Shown: positions 27,643 through 36,600 of the stretch, in pieces
Numbering within the stretch: position 1 is the stretch's first letter
How the letters are laid out: each line of letters begins with the position of its first letter
From: Streptomyces sp. RFCAC02
GTDB taxonomy: Bacteria; Actinomycetota; Actinomycetes; Streptomycetales; Streptomycetaceae
Length of the DNA stretch: 64,000 bases
Direction of reading: 5' to 3'
Assembly: GCF_004193175.1 (NCBI RefSeq)
Contig: NZ_SAUH01000001.1
Coordinates: 3,991,001-4,055,000 of the forward strand
Position numbers and translations under genes: made by a program
The notes under the pieces: model-generated
What the model saw: the letters and a program-made list of their open reading frames with translations, nothing else
Told to the model about the DNA's origin: nothing
Databases searched by the model: none

Positions 27643-28488
27643 TTGACCGAGGAATCACGAAACCCCCGCACATTCCGCCGAACCCTCACCCGCGGCGCGC
27701 TGGCCGCCGCCGTGACCGCCGCCTGCGCCGTCGCCGCCCTCCCGGCCACCGCGCAGGCGGCCTCCGACCCCGTGCCGATGATCATCGGCGGCGACGAGGC
27801 CACCGGTCCTTACGACTTCGTCACCGCCATCGAGATGACGCGCGACGACGGCGTCGCGCGGTTCCGCTGCGGCGGCTCGCTCATCGACGAGGAGTGGGTC
27901 GTGACGGCGGCGCACTGCGTCAGCGACCGGGAGACCGGCGAGGTCATCGACGCGTCGCTGTTCCACGCGCGTGTCGGCTCGCTCGACCGCACGAGCGGCG
28001 GCAGCACCGCCGAGGTCTCCGAGGTGTACGTCCACCCCGACTACTTCGACCTCGACCAGCCGCGCCAGTCGGACCTCGCGCTGCTCCACCTGGACCGGGC
28101 CGTGCCGAACGAGCCGGTGCCGATCGCCCGGAGCACCGGCCGCCCCGGCACGCAGCTCCGCATCCTCGGCTGGGGCTACGAGTCGAACGACGCCACCGAG
28201 CTGCCGACCACCCTCAAGCAGATCGACACCACGGTCCTCCCGCACCGTGAATGCCTCGACGGCGGCGAATGGGAATGGACCGAGGGCGACATCTGCGCCG
28301 ACAACCCCGAGGACATCTACGGCCCCTGCGGCGGTGATTCCGGATCGCCCGGCCTGCTGTGGGTCCGCGACCACTGGGAACTCGCGGGCGCCGATTCCCG
28401 CAGCCTCGGCGACTGCGGCGTCACCACCGAAGTGCTGACCGGCATACCGAATTTCCGTGACTGGATCGAGGACACGATCGCCGGATGA
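27643..28488 (+). CDS. Secreted trypsin-like serine protease (S1A)
   Basis: A 281-residue chymotrypsin-fold protease. Signal peptide with a basic start (FRRTLTRGALAAAVTAACAVAALPATAQA), then the mature N-terminus IIGGDEATGPYDFV. Catalytic triad: His in VVTAAHCVS, Asp in QSDLALLHL, Ser in GPCGGDSGSPGLLW. Cysteines pair as in bacterial trypsins. The start appears to be TTG at 27643 with AGAGGAA seven bases upstream. The S1 pocket Asp of trypsin (DxCxGDSG) appears as YGPCGGDSG, so classical Arg/Lys specificity is uncertain. Confidence 0.88.
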   Translation: MTEESRNPRTFRRTLTRGALAAAVTAACAVAALPATAQAASDPVPMIIGGDEATGPYDFVTAIEMTRDDGVARFRCGGSLIDEEWVVTAAHCVSDRETGEVIDASLFHARVGSLDRTSGGSTAEVSEVYVHPDYFDLDQPRQSDLALLHLDRAVPNEPVPIARSTGRPGTQLRILGWGYESNDATELPTTLKQIDTTVLPHRECLDGGEWEWTEGDICADNPEDIYGPCGGDSGSPGLLWVRDHWELAGADSRSLGDCGVTTEVLTGIPNFRDWIEDTIAG

Positions 28489-28552
28489 CGCGCACGGCGC
28501 GGACGGCACGCCCCCGCACCGGGAGGCACGCCGCCCGCGCCGCGCGGCCCCG

Positions 28553-29041
28553 TCAGATCCACAGCGCGAAGGTGACCCCGAGGGCGGCCAGGGCCGTGCC
28601 GGCCAGCGACCACGCGGTGCGGTACCAGCGCAGGCCCCCGGCGATCACGACGGCCGCCAGCAGGAGGCCGCCCATCAGCGGCGCCCACGCGAACAGGATG
28701 CCCGGCAGGCCCGTCACGACGGCCTCGTCCGTCCCGGGCCGCAGCGCCACCGGCAGCTTCTCACCGGCCTCACGGCCGATCGTCTGGTGCAGCTCGACGG
28801 TCTGCCCGGTCGGCGCGAACGGCCCGCTGCACACGTCCCGGTCGCAGACCGACAGGGTCATCTCGCCGCTGTCCCGGTCGCCGGGGAACATCGCGTGCGG
28901 CGCCGTGTCCCACGAGGCGCGGGCACCGCCCGCCAGCAGCAGCGCCGCCACGAGAAGGACCAGGACGATGCGGGCGACCAGCAGCGCCCCGAACGCGCTC
29001 TCCCCCGCCCTGCGGGCGAAGCTGCGACGTATCTCGGCCAT
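28553..29041 (-). CDS. Hypothetical membrane protein
   Basis: A 162-residue protein with an N-terminal helix (ALLVARIVLVLLVAALLLAGGARA). An extracytoplasmic loop of about 65 residues contains CDRDVC, possibly a disulfide. Two C-terminal helices follow (LPGILFAWAPLMGGLLLAAVVIAGG, WSLAGTALAALGVTFALWI). Similar DUF-type membrane proteins occur in Streptomyces; I cannot name a function. It lies downstream of pth on the same strand. Confidence 0.65.
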   Translation of the reverse strand: MAEIRRSFARRAGESAFGALLVARIVLVLLVAALLLAGGARASWDTAPHAMFPGDRDSGEMTLSVCDRDVCSGPFAPTGQTVELHQTIGREAGEKLPVALRPGTDEAVVTGLPGILFAWAPLMGGLLLAAVVIAGGLRWYRTAWSLAGTALAALGVTFALWI

Positions 29042-29094
29042 GGCGGAGATCTTTGGCCACACTTGCGCGTACGGTCAAGCCGCGCGGCGGTGCC

Positions 29095-29682
29095 TCAGCC
29101 GTTGAACGCGCCCTGCGCCCGCTCAAGACCCTGCGTGATCAGCGCCTCGACGGCGTCCGCGGCGCGGTCCACGAAGTAGTCGAGCTCCTTGCGCTCGGCC
29201 GTGGAGAAGTCCTTCAGCACGAACGTCTTCACGTCCATGCGGCCCGGCGGCCTGCCCACGCCGAACCTGACCCGGTGGTAGTCCGGGCCGAGGGACGCGG
29301 TGATGGACTTCAGGCCGTTGTGCCCGTTGTCGCCGCCGCCGCGCTTCAGCCGCAGGACGCCGTAGCCGATGTCCAGCTCGTCGTGGACGACGACCAGCCG
29401 CTCCGGCGGCACCCGCAGGTAGGAGCTGAGCGCCGTCAGGGGGCCACCCGACAGGTTCATGAACGTCTGCGGCTTCGCGAGCACCACGCGCGGCCCGCCG
29501 GAGCCGGGCGCGCCGAGCCGCCCCTCCAGCACGAGGGCGCGGGACTTGTGCGACTTGAACGCGCCGCCCGTCCGCGCGGCGAGCAGGTCGGCGACCATGA
29601 AGCCGACATTGTGGCGGTTCGCGGCGTAACTCGGCCCGGGGTTCCCGAGCCCGGCGATGAGCCAGGGTGCGTCGTCGTTCAC
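29095..29682 (-). CDS. pth: Peptidyl-tRNA hydrolase
   Basis: A 195-residue enzyme that releases peptides from prematurely dissociated peptidyl-tRNA. Conserved: [24 protein letters not shown] with catalytic His, [44 protein letters not shown], and [20 protein letters not shown]. It follows rplY on the same strand with a strong hairpin between, as in the common actinobacterial rplY-pth pair. Confidence 0.96.
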   Translation of the reverse strand: MNDDAPWLIAGLGNPGPSYAANRHNVGFMVADLLAARTGGAFKSHKSRALVLEGRLGAPGSGGPRVVLAKPQTFMNLSGGPLTALSSYLRVPPERLVVVHDELDIGYGVLRLKRGGGDNGHNGLKSITASLGPDYHRVRFGVGRPPGRMDVKTFVLKDFSTAERKELDYFVDRAADAVEALITQGLERAQGAFNG

Positions 29683-29704
29683 CCCCGCATTGTGTCAGGC
29701 ACGC

Positions 29705-29741
29705 CGCCGCCCCCCGACCGGCGGCCGGTCGGGGGGCGGCG
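29705..29741. terminator. Very strong hairpin between rplY and pth
   Basis: A 17-bp perfect stem with a three-base loop (arms 29705-29721 and 29725-29741). It lies downstream of the rplY stop and upstream of the pth start on the minus strand. It probably terminates or attenuates most rplY transcripts, so pth expression may depend on read-through or its own promoter. Confidence 0.85.
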
Positions 29742-29751
29742 GGCAGCGGGA

Positions 29752-30363
29752 TCAGGCGGAGGCCTCCTCGGCGGTCTCCGCGCTCTCGCCCTCGGCCGCG
29801 GCGGCCTCGGGGGCCGGCTCCTCGCCCTGCGGCTGGAGGACCTGGATCACGACGTCGTCGCCGTCGACCGCGAGCGACGTGCCGCGCGGCAGCGTGATGT
29901 CCTTCGCGAGGATGGAGGCGCCCGGCTCCAGGCCCTCGACCGACACGGTGACGGACTCGGGGATGTGGGTGGCCTCGGCCTCGACCGGCAGGGCGTTCAG
30001 CACGTGCTCCAGCAGGCCGCCGCCGGGGGCCAGCTCGCCCTCGACGTGGACGGGGATCTCGACGGTGACCTTCTCGCCGCGCTTCACGACGAGCAGGTCG
30101 AGGTGCACGAGGAAGCCGCGGATGGCCTCGCGCTGCACGGCCTTCGGGATCACCAGCTCCTCGCGGCCCTCGATGTCCAGGGTGATCAGGACGTTCGCGC
30201 TCTTCAGGGCGAGCATCGTCTCGTGGCCCGGGAGGGTCACGTGCACGGGCTCGGTGCCGTGCCCGTAGATGACGGCGGGAACCTTGCCGACGGCGCGGAT
30301 ACGGCGGGACGCGCCCTTGCCGAATTCCTTGCGGACCTCGGCGCTGATCTTCACATCGGCCAT
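29752..30363 (-). CDS. rplY: 50S ribosomal protein L25 / Ctc
   Basis: A 203-residue long-form L25 (CTC type) that binds 5S rRNA. N-terminal L25 domain ISAEVRKEFGKGASRRIRAVGKVPAVIYGHGTEPVHVTLPGHE; C-terminal TL5 beta domain VEIPVHVEGELAPGGGLLEHVLNALPVEAEATHIPESVTVSVEGLEPG; and an acidic Glu/Ala tail. In many actinobacteria prs lies directly upstream, but here about 13 kb of accessory sequence separates them. Confidence 0.95.
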   Translation of the reverse strand: MADVKISAEVRKEFGKGASRRIRAVGKVPAVIYGHGTEPVHVTLPGHETMLALKSANVLITLDIEGREELVIPKAVQREAIRGFLVHLDLLVVKRGEKVTVEIPVHVEGELAPGGGLLEHVLNALPVEAEATHIPESVTVSVEGLEPGASILAKDITLPRGTSLAVDGDDVVIQVLQPQGEEPAPEAAAAEGESAETAEEASA

Positions 30364-30539
30364 GGGTGCACTCCTCGTGAGGGAACCGGTACGGAAACGG
30401 TCACCCGGCCCCGGGGCGTGCGGGCCTGCTACGAAGAGCGCGCGTCGATAACGGTCGAACCCCTTGCCGGGCCCTTCCCTCGCCGAGCGACCTTCCCAGC
30501 CTACCCCGCCCCCCGCGCGAGCCCCGTCCGGCCCCAGGA

Positions 30540-30724
30540 TGCCCCGCTCGTAGCCGGCGGCGACCGCCGCCGCCCGGCATGCGCAGGTCCATCAGCACGA
30601 CGTCCGGGTCGAGCCGCTCGGTCAGCCCGACCGCCTCGACGCCGCCGGCCGCCTCGAACATGCCACGCAGGCCGTCCCGCACGACGGGATGGTCGTCCAC
30701 GATCAGAAGCGTGCCCTCACTCAT
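30540..30724 (-). pseudogene. Truncated NarL-type response regulator
   Basis: The frame begins MSEGTLLIVDDHPVVRDGLRGMFEAA, a typical NarL receiver start. It then jumps to GGVEAVGLTERLDPDVVLMDLRMPGGGG, so roughly ten residues of the second strand/helix are missing. After the phosphoacceptor motif DVVLMDLRMP the sequence becomes unrelated Arg/Gly-rich text. The rest of the receiver and the LuxR-type HTH are absent. It overlaps the end of the kinase remnant, the normal order for such pairs. Confidence 0.75.
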
Positions 30725-30863
30725 GGCCGGACAACGGTACGCGGACGCTGATCGCCGTGCCCTGCCCGGGCTCCGCCTCGACGGTCAGGGTGCCGGCGAG
30801 TCTTCCCGCGCGGGCGCGCGTCCCGTCGAGGCCGAAACCGCCGGTGCCGCGCCCGCTCGTGGC
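30717..30863 (-). pseudogene. Remnant of a sensor histidine kinase C-terminus
   Basis: About 45 codons ending at TGA 30717-30719 read TGGFGLDGTRARAGRLAGTLTVEAEPGQGTAISVRVPL. This is the G2-box end of a NarX/DesK-type HATPase domain (usual form GHGLxGMRERVxxLGGTLxVxSxPGxGTxIxVxxP). The frame has no start and no H, N or G1 boxes. Its stop overlaps the response-regulator ATG, as in intact two-component operons. Confidence 0.72.
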
Positions 30864-30873
30864 CGCCCCCGCA

Positions 30874-31032
30874 TCAACCGATCGGCCGATGCCCCCTTAC
30901 GACCCCCCGGCGCACACGCACCACTCCCGGCCCGACGCCATCCGGCACCGGCCCGGCAGCCGCCACGAGATCGACGGCGACCCCACCCCGCCCCCCGGGC
31001 AGCCGCAACCGGAACCGGTACGTCCGTGCCAT
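30874..31032 (-). CDS. Small ORF after the HTH-TPR regulator, hypothetical
   Basis: A 52-codon frame starting ATG at 31032, with GGGAG about six bases upstream and 26 bases after the regulator stop on the same strand. The product begins MARTYRFRLRLPGGRGG and is rich in Val, Gly and Arg. I do not recognise it. The C-terminus runs up to the kinase remnant and may be altered by that junction. Confidence 0.42.
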   Translation of the reverse strand: MARTYRFRLRLPGGRGGVAVDLVAAAGPVPDGVGPGVVRVRRGVVRGHRPIG

Positions 31033-31058
31033 GTCGTCTCCCGACGTACACCGTTGGA

Positions 31059-32393
31059 TCAGACTGTCGCCTCTCTGGCCCGGTTGAGGACGCTGCGGGC
31101 CAGGGGGTTCGTGCGGTAGGGGTGCAGGATTCGGCTGATCCTGCGCACATGCTCGTCCGCGCGTCCGGAGTGGACGGCGGGGTATTCGTCGAGGCACCGG
31201 TTCCAGGACTCACATGCGGCCTCCAAGTGGCCGATTTCGAGCAGGCGCTCAGCCATCATGGCGCGGAAACGCACGCTTGACCGTCTGCTGTCGCCGTCGA
31301 CTCTCAACCGGAAATGTGCCCGAAGGGATTCGATGCTTCCGGGTACATCCCCCAACTCGTAGCGGACCTGAGCGAGGTGGTAAAAGACCGTCGAGGGGTT
31401 GTAACCCCCGAAGACGTTCGCCCGGCTCTCCGCCTTCTCCATCAGAGTTTCTGTTGCGCGGATCGCAGCCAATGCCTGGCGGCGATCCCCCGCCACCGCA
31501 TAGCTGTGCGCCTGCTGGCCCGCGAAGAATGCCTGCATGCGGGGCGTCACCGAGGAACTCGCTTCTGCCGCGGCGTCGGCCAGTTGCCTGGCGACCCTCC
31601 CGTGCCCCAGATCCGCCGCCTGAACCGACATGCCGCGCAGAATATGGCAATAGGTGAGGTGATCGCTGCTTGCTCCCGCAAGTTCCAGACCCTTGACGTA
31701 ATAGCGCTGCGCCAGTCCGTGCAGCCCTTCGTCCACAGCCATCCACCCAGTGAGGTAGCACAGGAACGACGCTGCGGAAAGCATCGCCTTACGGACCTTC
31801 TCAGGTCCGTCCGCGCGCAGATACGGGGCCACCGTATGGGAGATGAAAGCTGCGGACATGGGTCTTGCGTACCGGCCGCCGAATCGGTCGTCCAACTCGG
31901 ACAGGCGCTCGGTCATGTCCGAGACCGCTTGCACATCCGCCATGCCTATGCGGCGCAGGCGCCCCGAACGCACGGCATCCATGCGGCCGACCACGTCGCG
32001 CCAGCCAGGGATCGTCAGTGCAACGGAATAGAGACCAGCGCCGACAACCCCTCGCCGCGACGGGTCCATATCACTCCTCACCAGATCCACCAGTTCCTCC
32101 ACGGTACGCGCGTACGGCGTCTGCGCGGGTGCGGGACCGGATGGCGCGGTCGGGAAAAGCTCCGCGGGTGTCACCGATCGACCTAGGCGTCTGGAAAGCA
32201 CCTCGGCCACAAGGGGCCGGACAGGTGCACGCGGTGTTGTGCCGCTGAGCCACTGGCTCACGGACGGCTGGCCGTACCGAGCCGCTACGCCGGTCTCCGC
32301 GGCCACGCGGTTGACTGCGTGCGCGAACTGAGTCTCCGACAGGCCCGACTCGGCGAGGAGTCGTGAGAGGGCCTGGTTCGGCCGGTTGGCCAT
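31059..32393 (-). CDS. HTH-TPR transcriptional regulator
   Basis: A 444-residue regulator. The N-terminal XRE-type HTH (residues ~5-60: ALSRLLAESGLSETQFAHAVNRVAAE, YGQPSVSQWLSGTTPR) is followed by a long helical TPR region. Repeated patterns there include GLAQRYYVKGLELAGAS, ARQLADAAAEA, FFAGQQAHSYAVAGDRRQALAAI, TVFYHLAQVRYELGDVPGSIESL, and RAMMAERLLEIGHLEAACESWNRCLDEYP. Such TPR domains often bind peptides or partner proteins (RRNPP-like or Streptomyces NsdA-like). A short ORF with an excellent ribosome site lies divergently upstream. Confidence 0.85.
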   Translation of the reverse strand: MANRPNQALSRLLAESGLSETQFAHAVNRVAAETGVAARYGQPSVSQWLSGTTPRAPVRPLVAEVLSRRLGRSVTPAELFPTAPSGPAPAQTPYARTVEELVDLVRSDMDPSRRGVVGAGLYSVALTIPGWRDVVGRMDAVRSGRLRRIGMADVQAVSDMTERLSELDDRFGGRYARPMSAAFISHTVAPYLRADGPEKVRKAMLSAASFLCYLTGWMAVDEGLHGLAQRYYVKGLELAGASSDHLTYCHILRGMSVQAADLGHGRVARQLADAAAEASSSVTPRMQAFFAGQQAHSYAVAGDRRQALAAIRATETLMEKAESRANVFGGYNPSTVFYHLAQVRYELGDVPGSIESLRAHFRLRVDGDSRRSSVRFRAMMAERLLEIGHLEAACESWNRCLDEYPAVHSGRADEHVRRISRILHPYRTNPLARSVLNRAREATV

Positions 32394-32509
32394 GCTGCGG
32401 CTTCTCCCGAAGTCTTATGTCTCTAATGATCTGCCCCGTCGAGCACGCTAGCGCCTGCGACGGCTGCGCGTTGTGATGTCTGTGCACTCCGTTACCGAGG
32501 AGGACAAGC

Positions 32510-32674
32510 ATGGACGAACCGAAGGACGAGAGCACTCATCCGCGCAACGGGCGGACGGATGGAGTCGGCGTGTATCTCGGTGCGCAGGAAGGCGACTTGC
32601 CGCCGAAGCGGACCGACTCCTGCCGACCCGAGTCCACCGAGCAGGTCTCCGCTGCGCCTCACGCGCACGACTAG
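32510..32674 (+). CDS. 54-residue hydrophilic peptide gene, unrecognised
   Basis: ATG 32510 is preceded by GAGGAGGAC at ideal spacing and TAG ends the frame at 32674; a strong hairpin follows at 32692. The product is polar and acidic (starts MDEPKDESTHPRNGRTDGVG, ends PHAHD), with one Cys and no signal peptide or membrane segment. It lies divergent from the HTH-TPR regulator. I chose this frame over overlapping longer ORFs because of the ribosome site and terminator. Function unknown; a precursor or ligand-like role for the regulator is only a hypothesis. Confidence 0.6.
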   Translation: MDEPKDESTHPRNGRTDGVGVYLGAQEGDLPPKRTDSCRPESTEQVSAAPHAHD

Positions 32675-32691
32675 ACCCTCATCACGGTGCA

Positions 32692-32719
32692 CCCCCGGAC
32701 CGTCGCCACGGTCCGGGGG
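32692..32719 (+). terminator. Perfect hairpin terminator after the 54-residue ORF
   Basis: Twelve-base perfect arms CCCCCGGACCGT (32692-32703) and ACGGTCCGGGGG (32708-32719) with loop CGCC, 17 bases after the TAG stop. This supports the short ORF as a separate transcript. Confidence 0.88.
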
Positions 32720-32757
32720 CGTGGACAACCTGACGACTGAGAGGCAGACAGGCAGTC

Positions 32758-33045
32758 ATGGAACAGAGTACGACCGAGCGTCCGATGCCCACCCGAACGG
32801 TGGATGGTGAGGCGGGCGGTGGGGTTGCCCCTCGTGTTGGTGTCGGGGGAGCGGTGCGGGATGTCGGCAGTGGGCGGGTCGGGTGTGTCGTGGGGTGGAG
32901 TCGGGGGTGTGTCCGGCTCCGGCCGCTCAGTGGTGGTGCGGAGTGGTGCGCGCGTCTCGACGACGTACGGGCGGTGACCGATGCCGAACGGCTGAGCGCC
33001 GCCGTCGCCGAGGTCAACGAGCGCAGCCGGCGGGGCCGTCCGTGA
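32758..33045 (+). CDS. Small conserved-type protein, function unknown
   Basis: A 95-residue protein. The core VGCVVGWSRGCVRLRPLSGGAEWCARLDDVRAVTDAERLSAAVAEVNERSRRG resembles small Streptomyces proteins that combine a short beta barrel (VGxVVGxxGxxVxLRPxxGGxEW) with a C-terminal helix. GAGGCAGAC lies upstream. Its stop overlaps the next GTG (GTGA), coupling it to the 42-residue membrane peptide. No function is known to me. Confidence 0.6.
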   Translation: MEQSTTERPMPTRTVDGEAGGGVAPRVGVGGAVRDVGSGRVGCVVGWSRGCVRLRPLSGGAEWCARLDDVRAVTDAERLSAAVAEVNERSRRGRP

Positions 33046-33170
33046 GGCGTCGGCACGCGCGGCGCCGGCCGTCCCTCTGGGCGGTGGCCAGCAGCGGCGC
33101 CGTCCCTGCCATCTGCGCCCTCGCCGGCTTCGCCCTCGGTCTCCTCGCTTCCGCTCTCACCCACCGCTGA
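33042..33170 (+). CDS. 42-residue single-pass membrane peptide
   Basis: GTG 33042 overlaps the preceding TGA. The peptide has a very basic N-terminus (VRRRHARRRPSLW) and one hydrophobic segment (AVASSGAVPAICALAGFALGLLASAL), consistent with a small membrane peptide with cytoplasmic N-terminus. Translational coupling to the 95-residue protein supports it being real. Unknown function. Confidence 0.5.
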   Translation: MRRRHARRRPSLWAVASSGAVPAICALAGFALGLLASALTHR

Positions 33171-33178
33171 CCCGGGAC

Positions 33179-33673
33179 ATGAACCCTTCCTTCGCCTGCG
33201 GGCGCAGCGCTCGCATCGCTCCGTCCTTCCTCGCCGTCCGGCTCCGCGTCGCATCCTCGCTCGTGCGGTGCGAACTCGCCGAGCATCCGCCGGGCCAATC
33301 CCATTTCGCCTACGCCGCCGACCGCCCCGACCCGCTTCCCGAGGCGGTGTGGGCCGTCTGGTCCGATGCCGTGCCCACCGTCCGATTCCATGTCCTGCCC
33401 GATTGCGACACCGGGCGGAGAGAGGCGGACGATTTCTGCTGCACGCTGTACGAGGGGCACCCGCCGCCCTGTTCTCCGCGCATCACTTGTCTGCACCGTG
33501 AATCCGCCGTGCTGATGGCGCAGATCGAGTTCCACCGTGCCCTTTGCCGTGTCTGCGCGGGGCGCGGAAGAATCTCGTGCCCGCACTGCAAGGGATTCTC
33601 GGGCTGCGTCGTGTGCAACGGAACCGGTCGGGTTCCCTGCCCGAAGTGCCGTACGGGCGCCACCGTCAGGTGA
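33179..33673 (+). CDS. Protein with DnaJ-type cysteine-rich zinc motif
   Basis: A 164-residue protein. The N-terminal half is unrecognised. The C-terminal 45 residues hold four CxxC pairs in the DnaJ zinc-finger style: CRVCAGRGRISCPHCKGFSGCVVCNGTGRVPCPKCRTG, close to CxxCxGxG repeats. No J domain is present. Such stand-alone modules may bind unfolded proteins or nucleic acids. The stop overlaps the 3' end of the convergent RHS gene by 8 bases. Confidence 0.65.
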   Translation: MNPSFACGRSARIAPSFLAVRLRVASSLVRCELAEHPPGQSHFAYAADRPDPLPEAVWAVWSDAVPTVRFHVLPDCDTGRREADDFCCTLYEGHPPPCSPRITCLHRESAVLMAQIEFHRALCRVCAGRGRISCPHCKGFSGCVVCNGTGRVPCPKCRTGATVR

Positions 33674-36600
33674 AGGCGGGGTCGTGCCGCGGGGTGTCCG
33701 TGGGAGCCTCCAGCGCGTGCAGCGATTCCGCCACGTCCGGCGGTGCCGGGGTGACGCAGGCGTGGGCGCCACGGCCGTAGCCGGTCGCCGCGAGGGCCGG
33801 GTCGTCCGAGAGGTCCGGGCCGGGGCGTGCGTCCAGCCAGGCCGGTGTCCCCGTGGGCACGATCGAGCAGGCGCTCAGGCCGAGCGGGTCCGACTGCTCC
33901 AGTGGATTCGCCACGTACGCGCGGGGGTTCGGCGCCGGGTCGAGGCCGAGGGGGTCCTGCGACAGGTAGCGCGCGGTCTCCGGGTCGTAGTACCGGTGGT
34001 AGTTGTAGTGCAGGCCGCTCTCCGCGTCGTGGTACTGGCCGGGGAAACGCAGCGGCGTCCCGGCCGGGCCGCCCCCGCGCCACGCGGCGTACCCCCACAC
34101 CGTGCTCCGCGCGCGCCACGTCACGCGGCCGTCGGGAGCGACGAGTTCGACGGGCGTGCCGATCGGGTCCGTCACGACGGCCAGGCACCGACGGCCGGTC
34201 TCGGTGCCCGTGCGGCGGTCGCCGAGGCGTTCGGTCTGCGTGACGGGCGCCGGACCGTCGTGCTCCCAGGTGAGCGTCGTGACCGACGCCGCGTCGGCGC
34301 CGGTGGTGGTCTGCTCGACGAGGGTGGCGTCGTCCCAGGTGAACGTCGTCTCCTCGGCGACGGACCGGCCGTCGGGCGCCATCCGCAGCTTCGCCACGCG
34401 CCGCCCGAACGGGTCGTACACATACCGCCACACCGTGCCGTCCGGCGTCGTCAGCGCGACGAGCCGGTCCTCCGCGTCCCACGCGTAGCGCCACACCTCG
34501 GGCGCCCGGGACAGGCGGGTGCGGCGGCGCGTCGTCACGCGGCCCGCGCGGTCGTACGTGTAGTGGACGGCGCCGGCGCGGGACACGCGGGTGCCGGAGT
34601 AGACGCGGTCGCCCTGCGGCTCGGCGTGGGCGGGGTCGCCGGACCAGGAGGCGTGCGTCTGGTTCCCGGCCGCGTCGTAGGCATAGCTCTCCGCCCAGTC
34701 ACGGGTGCACACGTCCGTGACGCGGCCGGCGGCGTCCAGCGTGAAGCGGCTCGTGCCCCGCTCGTCGTCGTGCACGCCGACGAGCGCCCCGCCCGGGCCG
34801 TACGACCAGGCGCGCCGCCGCGCCGGACCGGCCGCGCCCGGCGTGACGGCGAGGCCGGTGAGGCGGCCGGCGGGATCGTGGTCCCGCGTGAGGGTGAGGC
34901 CCCCGTCGACCTGCCTGACACTCTCGCGCCCCGCCCCGTCGCGGGCGAACGTGACGCGGTGCCCGCCGGTCTCGACGTACGCGGGGCGGCCCGCCGCGTC
35001 GTACCCGTACACCGTGCGGACGCCGGACGGCGTCGTGCGGGACGTGCGGCGGCCCGCCGCGTCGTGGGTGAACGCGAGGGTGCGGCCGTCCACCGTCTCG
35101 GCGGTGATCCGGCCCGCCGCGTCCCGCCGCCAGGTGATCTCGCAGCCGGGAGCCGTGGCGCGCGCGAGCCCGCCGTCGGGCGCGTGCTCGAACGTGTGGC
35201 GGAGGTGGTCGACGGTCTTGGCGGTGAGCCGGCCGAGGTCGTCGTACGTCCAGGTGACGGTCTGCCCGGCCTGGTTGGCGCGGTGCACGAGGCGGCCCGC
35301 GGCGTCGTGGCGGTAGGTGACGCGGTGGCCGTCGAAGTCCGTCTCGGCGACGGGGCGGCCCGCCGCGTCGTACTCGTACTTCCAGCTCTGGCCGCGCGGG
35401 TTCGTGACGCGGACGAGGCGCAGCGCGGCGTCGTAGGCGAACGCGTACCGCACGCCGTCCGGGCCGGTCCGCGCGACCAGCGTGTCGAAGTGGGAGTACT
35501 CGTAGGACGTGGTCCTGCCGCGGGCGTCGGTGTGGCGGACGCAGTTCCCCTCGCCGTCGTACTCCCACCGCTCCTCGGCGCCGTCCGGGCCGGTGCGGCG
35601 GGCGACGCGGCCCTCGGCGGTCCAGGCGGTGCGCGTGGTGCCGCCGAGCGCGTCGGTCGTCGCGACCAGGCGGCCGAAGGCGTCGTAGGCGTGGACGACG
35701 GTGTGGCCCAGCGGGTCGGTGACGCGGACCGGGCGGCCCGCCGCGTCGGACACGATCCGCGTCGTCGCGCCGGACGGGTCGGTGACGGACGCGAGGGCGC
35801 CGCGGTCGTCGTACGTGTAGCGGGTCGTGGCGCCGGCCGGGTCGGTGACGGCGGTGCAGTTGCCGCGCTCGTCGTGGGCGCGCCGCCACCCGGCGCCGCC
35901 CGGCAGGGCGAGGGCTGCCGTACGGGTGGCGGGGTCGTGCACGGCGCGGGCGCTCGCACCGTCCGGGCGGACCACCTCCACGGGCCGCCCCGACGCGTCG
36001 CGGACGATCCGCGTGGTGCGGCCGAGGCCGTCCGTCCACGCGGTGACGCCGTGGTGCCGGTCGTACGCCGCGCGGGTCACCGTGCCGAGCGGGTCGATCT
36101 CGGCGACGACCTGGCCCAGGTCGTTGACGACGCAGCGGGTGACGGCGCCCTGCGCGGTGGTGAGGGTGGTGACGCGGTGGCCGGGCCAGTCGGGGTGCGT
36201 GCCGTCGTAGGCGAGGGTGAGGGCGATGTGGCCCGCGTCGCCGTGCGCCTCGACGCAGCGGTCCCGGTCGTCGTACGCGTAGTGGTACGCCCGGCCGTTG
36301 GAGTCGGTCCACGACGTGACGCGGCCGCGGCGGTCGTAGGTGAAGCCGGTGGCGTGGCCCGTGGCGTCGGTGACCCGGGTGAGGTGGCCGCGCGTGTAGT
36401 GGAAGGTGCGGACGGTCGTGAGGGTGCCGTCGGCGGGGTCGGCGACCTGGAGCGCGGTGACGCGGCCGGACTCGGTGGTGAGACGGAGGCGGTAGCCGCC
36501 GGAGTGCTCGATGGCGACGGGCGTGCCGTGCGGGTCGTGGTGGAAGTCGATGGTGTTGCCGTTGAGGTCGGTGACGCGGGTCAGGCGGGCGATGCGGTCG

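Noticed and set aside
30401..30540. Extension of the response-regulator frame to its stop at 30401.
   Set aside because: Beyond the phosphoacceptor motif the translation is Arg/Gly-rich noise without receiver or LuxR features, so it is treated as pseudogene tail.
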